Assembly: GCF_014198245.1 (NCBI RefSeq)
Contig: NZ_JACIHE010000001.1
Location: 496,001 to 560,000, forward strand
DNA: 64,000 nt
DNA from: Bradyrhizobium sp. cir1
Lineage (GTDB): Bacteria; Pseudomonadota; Alphaproteobacteria; Rhizobiales; Xanthobacteraceae
Direction of reading: 5' to 3'
Part shown: positions 9,089 to 17,604 of the stretch, one piece after another
How positions within the stretch are numbered: position 1 is the first letter of the stretch
Layout of the letters: every line of letters starts with the position of its first letter
Program-made: the position numbers and the translations under genes
Notes under the pieces: model-generated
What the model saw: only the letters and a program-made list of their open reading frames with translations
Told to the model about the DNA's origin: nothing
Database searches by the model: none

Positions 9089-9325
9089 TCAGCCCCGGGT
9101 CTGGCGGATCGCATCCTTGCGCAAGGTTTCGACAGCCGGGGTCGCCTCGCGGGTCCGCGGTGCGCAGGTCGTGAGCACAAAGGCGGTCTGGCTGCACTCC
9201 CAGTCGGCGCCCAGGACGGCGTTCTCGACCGGTTGCGGACGGGCAAACAGCAGTGCGGCACCCGCCAGCGCCGCCACAACGAGGATAAGCGCGAGCGCCT
9301 TGAGGCTCAGCCGGAAGATGGTCAT
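9089..9325 (-). CDS. Small secreted or anchored protein (78 aa)
   Basis: MTIFRLSLKALALILVVAALAGAALLFA is a signal-anchor or uncleaved signal peptide. The remainder has two Cys residues (DWECSQTAF and TTCAPRT), probably oxidised in the periplasm, and a charged helical end. The ATG at 9325 fits the hydrophobic N-terminus; longer in-frame extensions are not protein-like. Function unknown. Confidence 0.6.
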   Translation of the reverse strand: MTIFRLSLKALALILVVAALAGAALLFARPQPVENAVLGADWECSQTAFVLTTCAPRTREATPAVETLRKDAIRQTRG

Positions 9326-9592
9326 GCCCGTGCTCCGTCTCGTATCGGGGCGGACGCTAGGTGTTGCGTCAGGGCGCCCCCTATGAGGGACATCACAATT
9401 CGGCAGTTTTTCGGGGCTACGAGAGATCGTCGGGGGAGCGATTTTTCGTCTACCTGATCGGCTGCGATTATGGGTGGCTTCGCGACGCGCGCCGATGTAC
9501 ACGCTTCTGCGTCGCGTGGCGCCTGCTATGCCCAGCCGACGTACCAACAGGCACCGATGTAGGATCGAAAGCGAGGAAGACAAGGCTCGTCG

Positions 9593-9940
9593 ATGAGTGG
9601 ATTCAGGGAACCCGGCTTCGCAGACCGGCAAAAGGCGGCGCAGGACGCACGCAAAAATCTTTTGAACAAATTCAAGTCTCAGCCGGGGCCCGATGATCCC
9701 GCCGTTGCGGCTCGACGCGCCGAGCGCGAGGCACTCGCGGCCAAGCGCGCCGAGGCCAAGGCTGCGCGCGAGGCGGAAAGGGCCGAGCAGAAGCGCCTCG
9801 AGGAGGAAGCCAAGGCCGCCGAAGCCGCGCGGATCGCGCGCGAAGCTGAAGAAGCAGAAGCCAGGCAAGCTGCGCTCGAGGCCGAGCAGAAGGCCAAGCG
9901 CGACGCGCGCTACGCCGCCCGCAAGGCAAAGCGCAAGTAG
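9593..9940 (+). CDS. DUF6481-type basic coiled-coil protein
   Basis: 115 residues starting MSGFREPGFADRQKAAQDARK. After this conserved start the sequence is a long Ala/Glu/Lys/Arg helix (repeated EAKAARE and EAEEAEA patterns), typical of DUF6481 proteins in alphaproteobacteria. The low-complexity helix creates long spurious frames on both strands. Molecular role unknown. The start is fixed by the conserved FREPGFADR motif. Confidence 0.8.
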   Translation: MSGFREPGFADRQKAAQDARKNLLNKFKSQPGPDDPAVAARRAEREALAAKRAEAKAAREAERAEQKRLEEEAKAAEAARIAREAEEAEARQAALEAEQKAKRDARYAARKAKRK

Positions 9941-9999
9941 CGTTCGCGAAGCAACGTTCGGAAGTCACGTTCAATTGAAGTTGAACTGAGACTGCTTTC

Positions 10000-10021
10000 G
10001 GGGCGGTCCATCGACCGCCCC
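10000..10021. terminator. Hairpin between convergent genes
   Basis: Perfect 9-bp stem GGGGCGGTC/GACCGCCCC with loop CATC, midway between the convergent genes ending at 9940 and 10081. There is no clear T-tract on either side, so termination is plausible but not certain. Confidence 0.4.
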
Positions 10022-10080
10022 GGGACTTTCCGAACCGCGCGCGTCTGCCTTTTGCACGCGCCCGCGACGACAGCCGAAGA

Positions 10081-10323
10081 TCAGTTCTTCTTCATCATCC
10101 CGTCGTCTTTCTTCATCCCGTCCTTCGACATGTGATCCTTCTTCATGCCGTCGTCCTTGGACATGGCATCCTTCTTCATGCCGTCCTTGGACATCGTATC
10201 CTTCTTCATCATGCCGTCGTCCTTGCCCATCTTGTCCTGGGCATAGGCGGCCGGTGACAGCGCGAGGCCAAGCGAGAGAACGGCAGCCGAGACGCCGAGC
10301 GCGATACGGGTACGAATGGTCAT
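10081..10323 (-). CDS. Pentapeptide MxKDx repeat protein
   Basis: 80 residues. A signal peptide (MTIRTRIALGVSAAVLSLG ... AYAQ) is followed by a tail made of MxKDx units (DKMGKDDG, MMKKD, TMSKDG, MKKDAMSKDD and so on). This is the known MxKDx repeat family: secreted, highly charged and Met-rich. Metal or stress roles have been suggested for similar proteins but are not shown. The DNA repeat is coding, not an independent repeat element. Confidence 0.85.
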   Translation of the reverse strand: MTIRTRIALGVSAAVLSLGLALSPAAYAQDKMGKDDGMMKKDTMSKDGMKKDAMSKDDGMKKDHMSKDGMKKDDGMMKKN

Positions 10324-10663
10324 GGATCATCTTCCCTTCGAGATGGTGTTTGTCAGCGACGGACGCCGCTATTCGATCTCGACGGATCGACGGCAAGACT
10401 TGTTACGGCCTCGCCGGTAAATTTCTCCAGGCCGCGCGTTCACCGCGATCACGTCCGCGGCATCGGACCTCCATTCGGGAAGAGTTGACCGCAAGTGTGC
10501 AGCGCAGCACGGCCGGCACTTGCCGCGGCATTCGGTCTCGAACTATCAGATGAGAGAATATCGGGTGAAAGACCGGCTAGGATGGGCCTGAAGCCGGTCT
10601 GACAAGACCCGACCCAATCACGCCAACAAGAACAGTCCTAAGAAACGTTCAAGGGGATACACC
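10324..10663. other. Intergenic region upstream of the first TRAP operon
   Basis: About 340 bases between the MxKDx gene and the TRAP operon. It should hold both divergent promoters. AAGGGG just before 10664 is the ribosome binding site of the substrate-binding protein. No other gene or clear operator was recognised. Confidence 0.4.
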
Positions 10664-11686
10664 ATGATTACGCGCCGCCATCTGATCGCGACCGCCGTCG
10701 CCGCACCCGCCATCCTGCGCTTCGGGACCGGAACCGCGCAGGCCGCCACCACGCTGAAGATCTCGCATCAATTCCCGGGCGGCACCATCGACAAGGGCGA
10801 TTTCCGCGACCGCCTGTGCCGCATGTTCGCCGCTGAAGTCAGTAAGCGCAGCAATGGCGACATCGCCGCCGAGATCTATCCGAACTCCTCGCTGATCAAG
10901 ACCAACGCGCAGTTCTCCGCGATGCGCAAGGGCGCGCTCGACATCTCGCTCTATCCGATGCCCTATGCCGGCGGCGAGCTGCCGGAGACCAATATCGGCC
11001 TGATGCCGGGTCTCGTCACCACCTACGACCAGGGCCTGCGCTGGAAGAAGGAGCCGGTCGGCAAGGCGCTGACCGACTTCCTCGCTGACAAGGGCATCAT
11101 CCTGCTCACCTGGGTGTGGCAGGCGGGCGGCCTCGCCAGCCGCTCCAAGCCGATCGTCGCCCCCGAAGACGCCAAGGGCATGAAGGTGCGCGGCGGCTCC
11201 CGCGAGATGGACATGGTGCTGCAGACCGCCGGCGCCTCGGTGCTGTCGGTGCCTTCGAACGAAATCTACGCGGCGATGCAGACCGGCGCGTGCGACGCCG
11301 CTCTCACCTCGTCCACCAGCCTGATCTCGTTCCGGCTCGAAGAGGTCGCGAAGTCGCTGACCTCGGGCGCAGGCGCATCCTATTGGTTCATGCTCGAGCC
11401 CCTGATGATGTCGAAGGCGATCTTCGACAAGCTGCCGAAGAACCAGCAGGACGTCCTGCTTGCCGTGGGTCAGGAGCTCGAAGCCTTCGGCCGCAAGGGC
11501 GCGCAGGATGACGACGTCGAGGTCGCCAAGGTCTACGAGAAGGCCGGCGCCAAGGTCTCCGTGCTGGATGCCGCGACCGTCGGCAAGTGGCGCGACATCG
11601 CCCGCGACACCGCGTGGAAGGATTACGGCGCCAAGACCGCGACCTCGGCCAACCTGCTCAAGCTTGCCACCGACGTTGCGGCATGA
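10664..11686 (+). CDS. TRAP transporter substrate-binding protein (system 1)
   Basis: 340 residues. The twin-arginine signal MITRRHLIATAVAAPAIL ends after TAQA. The mature part is a DctP-type binding protein: ISHQFPGGTIDKGD at the start, the strand KGMKVRGGSREMD containing the conserved Arg that binds a carboxylate, and the C-terminal helix region WRDIARDTAWKDY. It captures a carboxylated substrate in the periplasm and delivers it to the Q/M permease encoded next. The stop overlaps the next start (ATGA). Substrate unknown. Confidence 0.9.
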   Translation: MITRRHLIATAVAAPAILRFGTGTAQAATTLKISHQFPGGTIDKGDFRDRLCRMFAAEVSKRSNGDIAAEIYPNSSLIKTNAQFSAMRKGALDISLYPMPYAGGELPETNIGLMPGLVTTYDQGLRWKKEPVGKALTDFLADKGIILLTWVWQAGGLASRSKPIVAPEDAKGMKVRGGSREMDMVLQTAGASVLSVPSNEIYAAMQTGACDAALTSSTSLISFRLEEVAKSLTSGAGASYWFMLEPLMMSKAIFDKLPKNQQDVLLAVGQELEAFGRKGAQDDDVEVAKVYEKAGAKVSVLDAATVGKWRDIARDTAWKDYGAKTATSANLLKLATDVAA

Positions 11687-12237
11687 GCCACGGTCCGCTT
11701 CCGGATCGTGACGACCAGACGAGCGCTGCCGCAGGCTCCGGCCCCGCGGCGGCAATCGATCGCGGTCTCGCCATCCTCAACAGCATCATCGTCGTGTTCG
11801 CCGCGATCGCGCTGGTCGCGGCCTGCGCCATCCTGAGCTACAGCGTGCTCAGCCGCGCGCTGTTCAAGGCCGCCAATTACTGGCAGGACGAGGCCGCCGT
11901 GTTCCTGCTGGTCGGCGCCACCTTCATGACGGCCGCCTATGTGCAGCAGAACCGCGGTCACATCGGCATCGAGGCGTTTGTCGGCCTGCTGTCGCCGCTC
12001 GCCAACAGGGTCCGGCTCTGGCTGGTCGACGCCGCGACGTTCCTGTTCTGCGCCTTCTTCACCTGGAAGTCCTGGACACTGGCCCATGAGGCCTATGTCG
12101 ACGGCCAGGTCTCGAATTCGATGTGGTCGCCGCCGCTCGCCATTCCGTATTCGCTGATGGCGCTCGGCATGAGCCTGCTCTGCATCCAGATTCTCGTGCA
12201 GCTCGCGCTGCCCTTTGCTGGAGGCCGGCGGCCATGA
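11683..12237 (+). CDS. TRAP transporter small permease (DctQ, system 1)
   Basis: 184 residues, four predicted membrane spans after a Pro/Gly/Ala-rich cytoplasmic start (MSHGPLPDRDDQ). The DctQ hallmark YWQDEAAVFLLVGATFMTAA is in span 2, followed by NRGHIGIE. It overlaps the genes on both sides by four bases (ATGA), so synthesis is translationally coupled. It bridges the binding protein and the large permease in the inner membrane. Confidence 0.9.
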   Translation: MSHGPLPDRDDQTSAAAGSGPAAAIDRGLAILNSIIVVFAAIALVAACAILSYSVLSRALFKAANYWQDEAAVFLLVGATFMTAAYVQQNRGHIGIEAFVGLLSPLANRVRLWLVDAATFLFCAFFTWKSWTLAHEAYVDGQVSNSMWSPPLAIPYSLMALGMSLLCIQILVQLALPFAGGRRP

Positions 12238-13592
12238 GCGTGTTCGGGATCGGCATCGCCTACGGCATCGCGACGCTGCTGGTGATGTTTTCGGGCATGC
12301 CGATCGCGTTCGCGCTCGGCGCGGTCGCGGTGGTGTTCATGGGCATCTACATGCCGTCGGCCTCGCTCGATACGGTGACGCAGAACGTCTACGAGGAAAT
12401 GGCCTCGATCACGCTGCTGTCGATCCCGCTCTTCATCCTGAAGGGCGCGGCGATCGGCAAGTCGCGCGCCGGCCAGGATCTCTACTCGGCGCTGCATGCC
12501 TGGCTGCATCGCGTCCCCGGCGGCCTTGGCGTTGCCAACGTGTTCGCCTGCGCGCTGTTCGCGGCGATGGCGGGCTCGAGCCCGGCGACCTGCTCGGCGA
12601 TCGGTTCGGCCGGCATCCCCGAGATGCGCAAGCGCGGCTATTCCGGCGGCTTTGCCGCAGGGATCATTGCAGCCGGCGGCACGCTCGGCATCCTGCTGCC
12701 GCCATCGATCACCATGATCCTGTTTGCGGTCGCGGCGGAAAAATCGCTCGGGCGGCTATTTCTCGCCGGCATCGGGCCCGGCCTGCTGCTGGTCACGCTG
12801 TTCGGTGCCTATGCCGTGATCCGCTTCCGCCGGGAATACAGGGCGGCCGAAGCGATCTACAAGAACGGCGGACCTGAGGCTGCGATCCTCGCCCGCGACG
12901 AGTACACGCTGGCCGAACGCTTCAGTGTGCTGCCGCGGGTGATCCCCTTCGTGCTGCTGCTCACCGGCGTCATGATCGCGCTCTATGGCGGCTTCGCGAC
13001 GCCCTCGGAAACCGCGGGCCTCGGCGGTCTCCTGGCGCTGGCGCTGATCGCGGCGATCTACAGCGTGTGGCGGCCGAGCGACCTTGCCCCCATCATGAAG
13101 TCGACGATCCGGGAATCGACCATGCTGATGATGATCATCGGCATGTCGCTGCTCTATTCCTACGTGATGAGCTATCTGCACATCTCGCAATCGGTCGCCG
13201 AATCCATCGTCGCGATGCATCTGCCGCGCTGGGAGCTGCTGTTCGCGATCCTCGTCATGGTCGTCGTGCTCGGCTTCTTCCTGCCGCCGGTCTCGATCAT
13301 CCTGATGACCGCGCCGATCATCCTGCCGCCCTTGCGCGCCGCCAATTTCGACATCATCTGGTTCGGCGTGGTCATGACCATCGTGATGGAGATGGGGCTG
13401 ATCCATCCGCCGGTCGGCCTCAACATCTTCGTCATCCGCAACGTCGCGCCGGACATCCCTCTGCGCGAGGTGATCTGGGGCACCCTGCCCTTCGTGCTGC
13501 TGATGATGCTCGCGGTGCTGCTGCTGTGCTTCGTGCCGGGGATTTCAACCTGGCTGCCGGACCTCGTGATGGGACCGGACGGGAGCAGGTAA
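12234..13592 (+). CDS. TRAP transporter large permease (DctM, system 1)
   Basis: 452 residues with about a dozen membrane spans. DctM motifs include SIPLFILKGAAIGKS, the serine-rich AMAGSSPATCSAIGSAGIPEM, the re-entrant loop GGTLGILLPPSITMILFAV and, near the end, MGLIHPPVGLNIFVI. It is the sodium-coupled transport subunit. The start at 12234 overlaps the DctQ stop. The operon P-Q-M ends here and is followed by an inverted repeat. Confidence 0.92.
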   Translation: MSVFGIGIAYGIATLLVMFSGMPIAFALGAVAVVFMGIYMPSASLDTVTQNVYEEMASITLLSIPLFILKGAAIGKSRAGQDLYSALHAWLHRVPGGLGVANVFACALFAAMAGSSPATCSAIGSAGIPEMRKRGYSGGFAAGIIAAGGTLGILLPPSITMILFAVAAEKSLGRLFLAGIGPGLLLVTLFGAYAVIRFRREYRAAEAIYKNGGPEAAILARDEYTLAERFSVLPRVIPFVLLLTGVMIALYGGFATPSETAGLGGLLALALIAAIYSVWRPSDLAPIMKSTIRESTMLMMIIGMSLLYSYVMSYLHISQSVAESIVAMHLPRWELLFAILVMVVVLGFFLPPVSIILMTAPIILPPLRAANFDIIWFGVVMTIVMEMGLIHPPVGLNIFVIRNVAPDIPLREVIWGTLPFVLLMMLAVLLLCFVPGISTWLPDLVMGPDGSR

Positions 13593-13604
13593 CGCTGCCG
13601 TAGG

Positions 13605-13717
13605 GTGGGTTAGCTGCGCGGATGCGCGAAGCGCAGTCGCTGGGCGTAACCCACCTCTTCTCTTTCCGCGGAGGCACGCAGTGGTGGGTTACGCCTTGCA
13701 CATGCGCTTCGCGCATC
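13605..13717. repeat. Intergenic inverted repeat (GGTGGGTTA/TAACCCACC type)
   Basis: Two perfect 15-bp arms, GATGCGCGAAGCGCA (13621-13635) and TGCGCTTCGCGCATC (13703-13717), enclose smaller copies of GTAACCCACC and GGTGGGTTAC. It lies between the convergent dctM and gntR genes and may fold as a long hairpin that insulates or terminates both transcripts. Confidence 0.75.
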
Positions 13718-13735
13718 TGCTCGACTACCCCCCCC

Positions 13736-14419
13736 CTACGAATTCTCCTTCCGCCGCTGCTTTGGCGCGTTCGCCACCACCTGCAACAGATCCTTGCGCA
13801 CGGCTTCGATGTGCCGCTCCAGGAACCGGCAGGCTTCCTCCACCTTCTGCGCGCGGCACAGCGCGATCAGCTGGGCGTGCTCCTTCTCGGCAATGCCCAT
13901 CGCCTTGGTGTTGGAGAGCTGGAGCCGCGTATAGCGGTCGCTGGTCTGAAGCAGCGACAGCACAATCGCGCGGGTGCGCGGCTGCGGCGCATGGACGTAG
14001 AGCGCCATGTGGAAGTCGGCGTTGAGCTGGCCCCAGTCGCTGACATTGCGCGCCTTGATCGCCTTCTCGAATTGCTTGTGGATGTCGTCGAGCCCGTCGA
14101 AATCCTCCGCCGTGAAACGCGGTGCCGACTGCGCCAGCAATCGCGGCTCCAGGATGCGGCGCAGGTCGAACACGTCGTTGATCTCGTCCAGCGACAGCTC
14201 GGAGACGATGGCGCCCTTCTGCGGCACGATCCGCACCAGGCCTTCGGCCTCGAGCTGGAACAGCGCCTCGCGCACCGGGATGCGGCTGACGCCATAGGCA
14301 TCCCCAAGCGCGTCCTGGCGCAGCTGCGACCCGGCCGGATAGGTGCCGTCGAGGATCGCCTGCCTGAGCTGGTCGACGATCGCAGCCGACAAGGTGCGAT
14401 GCTTCAGAGGCTGTTTCAT
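13736..14419 (-). CDS. GntR-family regulator, FadR/FCD subfamily
   Basis: 227 residues. An N-terminal winged helix (TLSAAIVDQLRQAILDGTYPAGSQLRQDALGDAYGVSRIPVREAL) is followed by an all-helical FCD ligand domain with metal-binding residues (DLRRILEP, H in NADFHMALY, H in KEHAQL). The start at 14419 gives the standard FadR-type beginning. It is transcribed away from the second TRAP operon and sits between the two TRAP systems. It very likely represses the 14.6-18.5 kb operon through the palindrome at 14574-14594 and is inactivated by a small carboxylate. Confidence 0.92.
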   Translation of the reverse strand: MKQPLKHRTLSAAIVDQLRQAILDGTYPAGSQLRQDALGDAYGVSRIPVREALFQLEAEGLVRIVPQKGAIVSELSLDEINDVFDLRRILEPRLLAQSAPRFTAEDFDGLDDIHKQFEKAIKARNVSDWGQLNADFHMALYVHAPQPRTRAIVLSLLQTSDRYTRLQLSNTKAMGIAEKEHAQLIALCRAQKVEEACRFLERHIEAVRKDLLQVVANAPKQRRKENS

Positions 14420-14563
14420 CTGACCTTCCGTCCTGCTTGCCGACTCGTCCGTCCCAAGCGGTCCCTCTCTTGCATGTTGACCTGCCCGGCAAAAGCCGTG
14501 ACTCCGCAAAAGCCGGTGCCCAGCAAAAGCGCGTCCTGCCGCCGAATTGACCGCAATCTCCGT

Positions 14564-14594
14564 TTGACTCCCAAAATGTATAAATTATACATTT
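14564..14594 (+). promoter_or_regulatory. Promoter with overlapping GntR palindromic operator
   Basis: A perfect 21-base palindrome occupies 14574-14594: half-site AAATGTATAA, a central A, then TTATACATTT. TTGACT at 14564-14569 and TATACA at 14586-14591, 16 bases apart, make a good sigma-70 promoter whose -10 lies inside the right half-site. It lies between the divergent gntR and second TRAP operon. AT-rich GTATAC cores are typical of FCD regulators, so repression by promoter occlusion is expected. Confidence 0.85.
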
Positions 14595-14635
14595 GGCAAT
14601 CGCACGACAAATCTTCGGGGTTTGGGGCCTTTTTC

Positions 14636-15259
14636 ATGATCGAGCAGACGATGCCGGCCACCCGCGCGCTCAGCCTCCGACGTACGATCGTCCGGATGTC
14701 GAGCGCCCTGCTCGCCTTCGAGCGCCTGGCCCTGATGGGCCTGATGTATCTGCTCACCGGCCTGATCCTGATGAACGTCATCACCCGCTACTCGCATTTC
14801 CCGATCTACTGGATCGATGAATCCGCGGTCTATTGCGTGGTCTGGCTGACCTTCATCGGGGCGTCCGCGATGACGCGGCTGCGGCTCGACTTCGCGGTGA
14901 CGATGCTGACGGAGCGGCTTTCGCCGCAGCACCAGAAGGTTGCCAAGGTGATCTCGACCGGCCTCGTCGTCGTGTTCGGCGTCGCCCTGATCATCACCTG
15001 CGTGCTCTGGATGGACCCGATCGGCCTCGCCCGCGCCGGCTTCGACGGGCGCAGGCTCGCGGCCGAGACCTTCAACTTCCTCTATACCGAGCACACCCAG
15101 ACGCTGAACTGGCCGACCTGGGTGCTCTATATGACGCTGCCGATCTTTGCGGTGTCGATGACCGTGCACGGCCTCGCCAATCTGCTGGAAGATCTCGATC
15201 TGGTGCCGCGCACGCCGCCGAAGGGTTTTCAGCTCTCCGAGCTCGACGGGGTCAATTGA
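14636..15259 (+). CDS. TRAP transporter small permease (DctQ, system 2)
   Basis: 207 residues starting MIEQTMPATRALSLRR. Four spans, with the DctQ signature YWIDESAVYCVVWLTFIGASAM in span 2 and a cytoplasmic arginine-rich start. ATG 14651 is an alternative start. First gene of an operon Q-M-P plus aldolase under the palindromic operator about 40 bases upstream. Its stop overlaps the next ATG by one base. Confidence 0.9.
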   Translation: MIEQTMPATRALSLRRTIVRMSSALLAFERLALMGLMYLLTGLILMNVITRYSHFPIYWIDESAVYCVVWLTFIGASAMTRLRLDFAVTMLTERLSPQHQKVAKVISTGLVVVFGVALIITCVLWMDPIGLARAGFDGRRLAAETFNFLYTEHTQTLNWPTWVLYMTLPIFAVSMTVHGLANLLEDLDLVPRTPPKGFQLSELDGVN

Positions 15260-16524
15260 TGATCACGTCCGCCGCCTTCGTCGCATTCATGCTGGTCGGC
15301 GTGCCGATCGGGCTCTGCCTGTGCCTTGCCGGCCTCGTCTATATCGCAGCGTCGGGCAATCCCGTGCTGTTCCAGTCCTATCCGCTCCAGCTGTTCGGCG
15401 GCGTCGACAGTTACGGCCTGATCGCGATTCCGCTGTTCATCCTGATCGGCGAGATCATGAACGGCGGCGGCATCACGCGGCGCATCGTCGACATGGCGAT
15501 GGCGTTCGTCGGCTCGCTCAAGGGCGGGCTCGCCTACGTCAACATCCTCGCCAACATGTTCATCTCCTCCATCCTGGGATCGGCGACCGCGCAGGTCGCG
15601 ATCATGGCCCAGATCATGGTGCCGGAGATGGAGAAGAAGGGCTACGACAAGACGTTTGCAGCGGGCTTGACCGCCTACGGCGGCATGCTCGGCCCGATCA
15701 TCCCGCCCTCGGTGATGTTCGTGGTCTACAGCGTGCTGGCGCAGGTCTCGGTCAGCGACATGCTGATCGCCGGCATCGTGCCGGGCGTCATCCTCACCGT
15801 GATGTTCTGCCTCGTCATCGCGCTGATGGGATACATGTACAACTATCCCCGCGCCGACTATCAGACGCCGCGCCAGCGCCTGATGACGATCCTGCGGACG
15901 TCGCCGACGCTGCTGATCCCGATCGTCATCGTCGGCACGATTCTGAGCGGCCTCGCCAACGCCACGGAATCCGCCGCCGTCGGAGCGGTCGCCGCAGCTC
16001 TCGTCGGAAAATACTGGACCAAGGAATTCGAGTTCTCGCAGCTGCCGCAGATGATGCTCCGCAGCGGCATCTATTCGGCGATCGTGCTGTTCCTCGTGGC
16101 CGCCGCGGCCGTGTTCTCCTGGGTTCTGATCTTCGGCAAGGTGCCGCAGGAAACCGCCGGCTGGATCCAGTCCGCCGCCAAGGACCCGATCAGCTTCATG
16201 CTGATCTGCAACGTCATCCTGCTGGTGATCGGCACCGTCATCGACGGCATTCCCGGCCTGATCATGACAGTGCCGATCCTGCTGCCTGTTGCAACCGACG
16301 TCTATCACATCGATCCCCGGCAGTTTGGCGTCGTGGTCGTGATCAACCTCGTGCTGGGCTTGCTGTCGCCGCCGGTCGGGCTCTGCTTTTTCGTCGCGGC
16401 CGCCGTCACCGGCGCCAAGCCCGGCAAGATGTTCATGGTGACGCTGCCGTTCTTCGTCATCTCCTGCGTCCTGCTGGTGCTGCTCTCGCTCTACCCCTCG
16501 CTCTCGCTGATCCTCGTCAAATAG
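15259..16524 (+). CDS. TRAP transporter large permease (DctM, system 2)
   Basis: 421 residues, all membrane. DctM motifs include SYGLIAIPLFILIGEIMNGGG, SSILGSATAQVAIMAQ, the loop GGMLGPIIPPSVMFVVYS and, near the end, LGLLSPPVGLCFFVAA. It transports the substrate with sodium. The ATG at 15259 overlaps the stop of the small permease gene. Together with the binding protein encoded next it forms a complete second TRAP system of a different gene order from the first. Confidence 0.92.
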   Translation: MITSAAFVAFMLVGVPIGLCLCLAGLVYIAASGNPVLFQSYPLQLFGGVDSYGLIAIPLFILIGEIMNGGGITRRIVDMAMAFVGSLKGGLAYVNILANMFISSILGSATAQVAIMAQIMVPEMEKKGYDKTFAAGLTAYGGMLGPIIPPSVMFVVYSVLAQVSVSDMLIAGIVPGVILTVMFCLVIALMGYMYNYPRADYQTPRQRLMTILRTSPTLLIPIVIVGTILSGLANATESAAVGAVAAALVGKYWTKEFEFSQLPQMMLRSGIYSAIVLFLVAAAAVFSWVLIFGKVPQETAGWIQSAAKDPISFMLICNVILLVIGTVIDGIPGLIMTVPILLPVATDVYHIDPRQFGVVVVINLVLGLLSPPVGLCFFVAAAVTGAKPGKMFMVTLPFFVISCVLLVLLSLYPSLSLILVK

Positions 16525-16547
16525 CCCGTACAAAAGGAAGCCCGACC

Positions 16548-17531
16548 ATGTCGCTTTCACGCCGCCGCTTTCTCGCCGCCAGCGCCGCCGCATCGGTGTT
16601 CGCGCCGTCGCTGGCGCTCGCCCAGGCCAAGGAGTTCCGCCTCGGCCTGATCACGCCCAACGGCCATTCCTGGAACAAGGCCGCGCTCAAGTTCGGCGAT
16701 GAGCTGAAGGCCGCCACCAACGGCCGCCTGACCCTGACCGTGTTCCACTCCGGACAGCTCGGCAACGAGCCCGCGATGATGCAGCAATTGCAATCCGGCG
16801 CGCTCGACATGGGCTTCATCCAGGCCGCCGAGCTCGGCTCGCGCGTGCCGCACATCGCCGCCATCAATGCGCCCTACATCGTCCGCTCGACGCCGGCGGT
16901 GGCGAAATTCGTGCGACATCCGGCGGCCATAAAACTGTTCGAGGTGCTGCCGCAGGAGACCGGCACGATCGGTCTCGGCTGGGGCATCACCGGCATGCGC
17001 GCGGTGTTCTCCTCCAAGGACCTCAATTCGCTCGCCGACATCAAGGGCATGAAGCTGCGCATCAATCCGACGCCGGTCTACCGCGATTTCTATTCCTCGC
17101 TGGGCGCAGCCCCAACGCCGATCCCGACGCCGCAGGTGTTCGATGCCATGGCCAACGGTCAGGTCGATGGTCTGGAGGCCGATCTCGAATTCTCCTGGAA
17201 CCAGCGCTTCGACAAGGTGTCGAAGGTGATCCTGCAGATGAACGCCGTCTTCATGCCGATGGCCGCGGTCGTCTCCGGCCGCGTCTGGCAGTCGCTGCCT
17301 GCAGCCGACCGCGAGCTGATCACCAAGACGATCAAGACGACGCTAGATGCGCAGATCGACGAGCTCGCCGGCAACGAGCCGGCACTGATCGAGAACTTCA
17401 AGAACGCGCCGATCCCGATCCGCCAGGTCCCGGCCGGCGACACCGAGGCCGTCATCGCCGAGTTCGACAAGATCTGGCTGCCGAAGGCACCTGTTCTCGC
17501 CGAGCTGCGCAAGGTCGGCGCCACGCTCTGA
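16548..17531 (+). CDS. TRAP transporter substrate-binding protein (system 2)
   Basis: 327 residues. Tat-type signal MSLSRRRFLAASAAAS ending at LALAQA. DctP fold with LGLITPNGHSWNKAA near the start, the strand IKGMKLRINPTPVYRD with the ligand-contacting Arg, and FDAMANGQVDGLEADLEFSW. AAGGAAG lies 7 bases before the ATG. Third gene of the GntR-controlled operon. It is not close in sequence to the binding protein of system 1, so a different ligand is likely. Confidence 0.9.
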   Translation: MSLSRRRFLAASAAASVFAPSLALAQAKEFRLGLITPNGHSWNKAALKFGDELKAATNGRLTLTVFHSGQLGNEPAMMQQLQSGALDMGFIQAAELGSRVPHIAAINAPYIVRSTPAVAKFVRHPAAIKLFEVLPQETGTIGLGWGITGMRAVFSSKDLNSLADIKGMKLRINPTPVYRDFYSSLGAAPTPIPTPQVFDAMANGQVDGLEADLEFSWNQRFDKVSKVILQMNAVFMPMAAVVSGRVWQSLPAADRELITKTIKTTLDAQIDELAGNEPALIENFKNAPIPIRQVPAGDTEAVIAEFDKIWLPKAPVLAELRKVGATL

Positions 17532-17604
17532 TCTCACCCGCCATCCTCTTCGCAACTGCCGGCGGCCCCAGCCCCCCCGCCGGCAAATCTACCTGGAGTC
17601 AAAC

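Noticed and set aside
10081..10260. Apparent tandem DNA repeat with AAG and GAC units
   Set aside because: Explained by the MxKDx repeats of the encoded protein.
10649..17555. Long antisense frames across both TRAP operons
   Set aside because: High-GC codon shadows with Arg/Ala/Gly-rich composition, no ribosome binding sites, opposite to well-supported genes.
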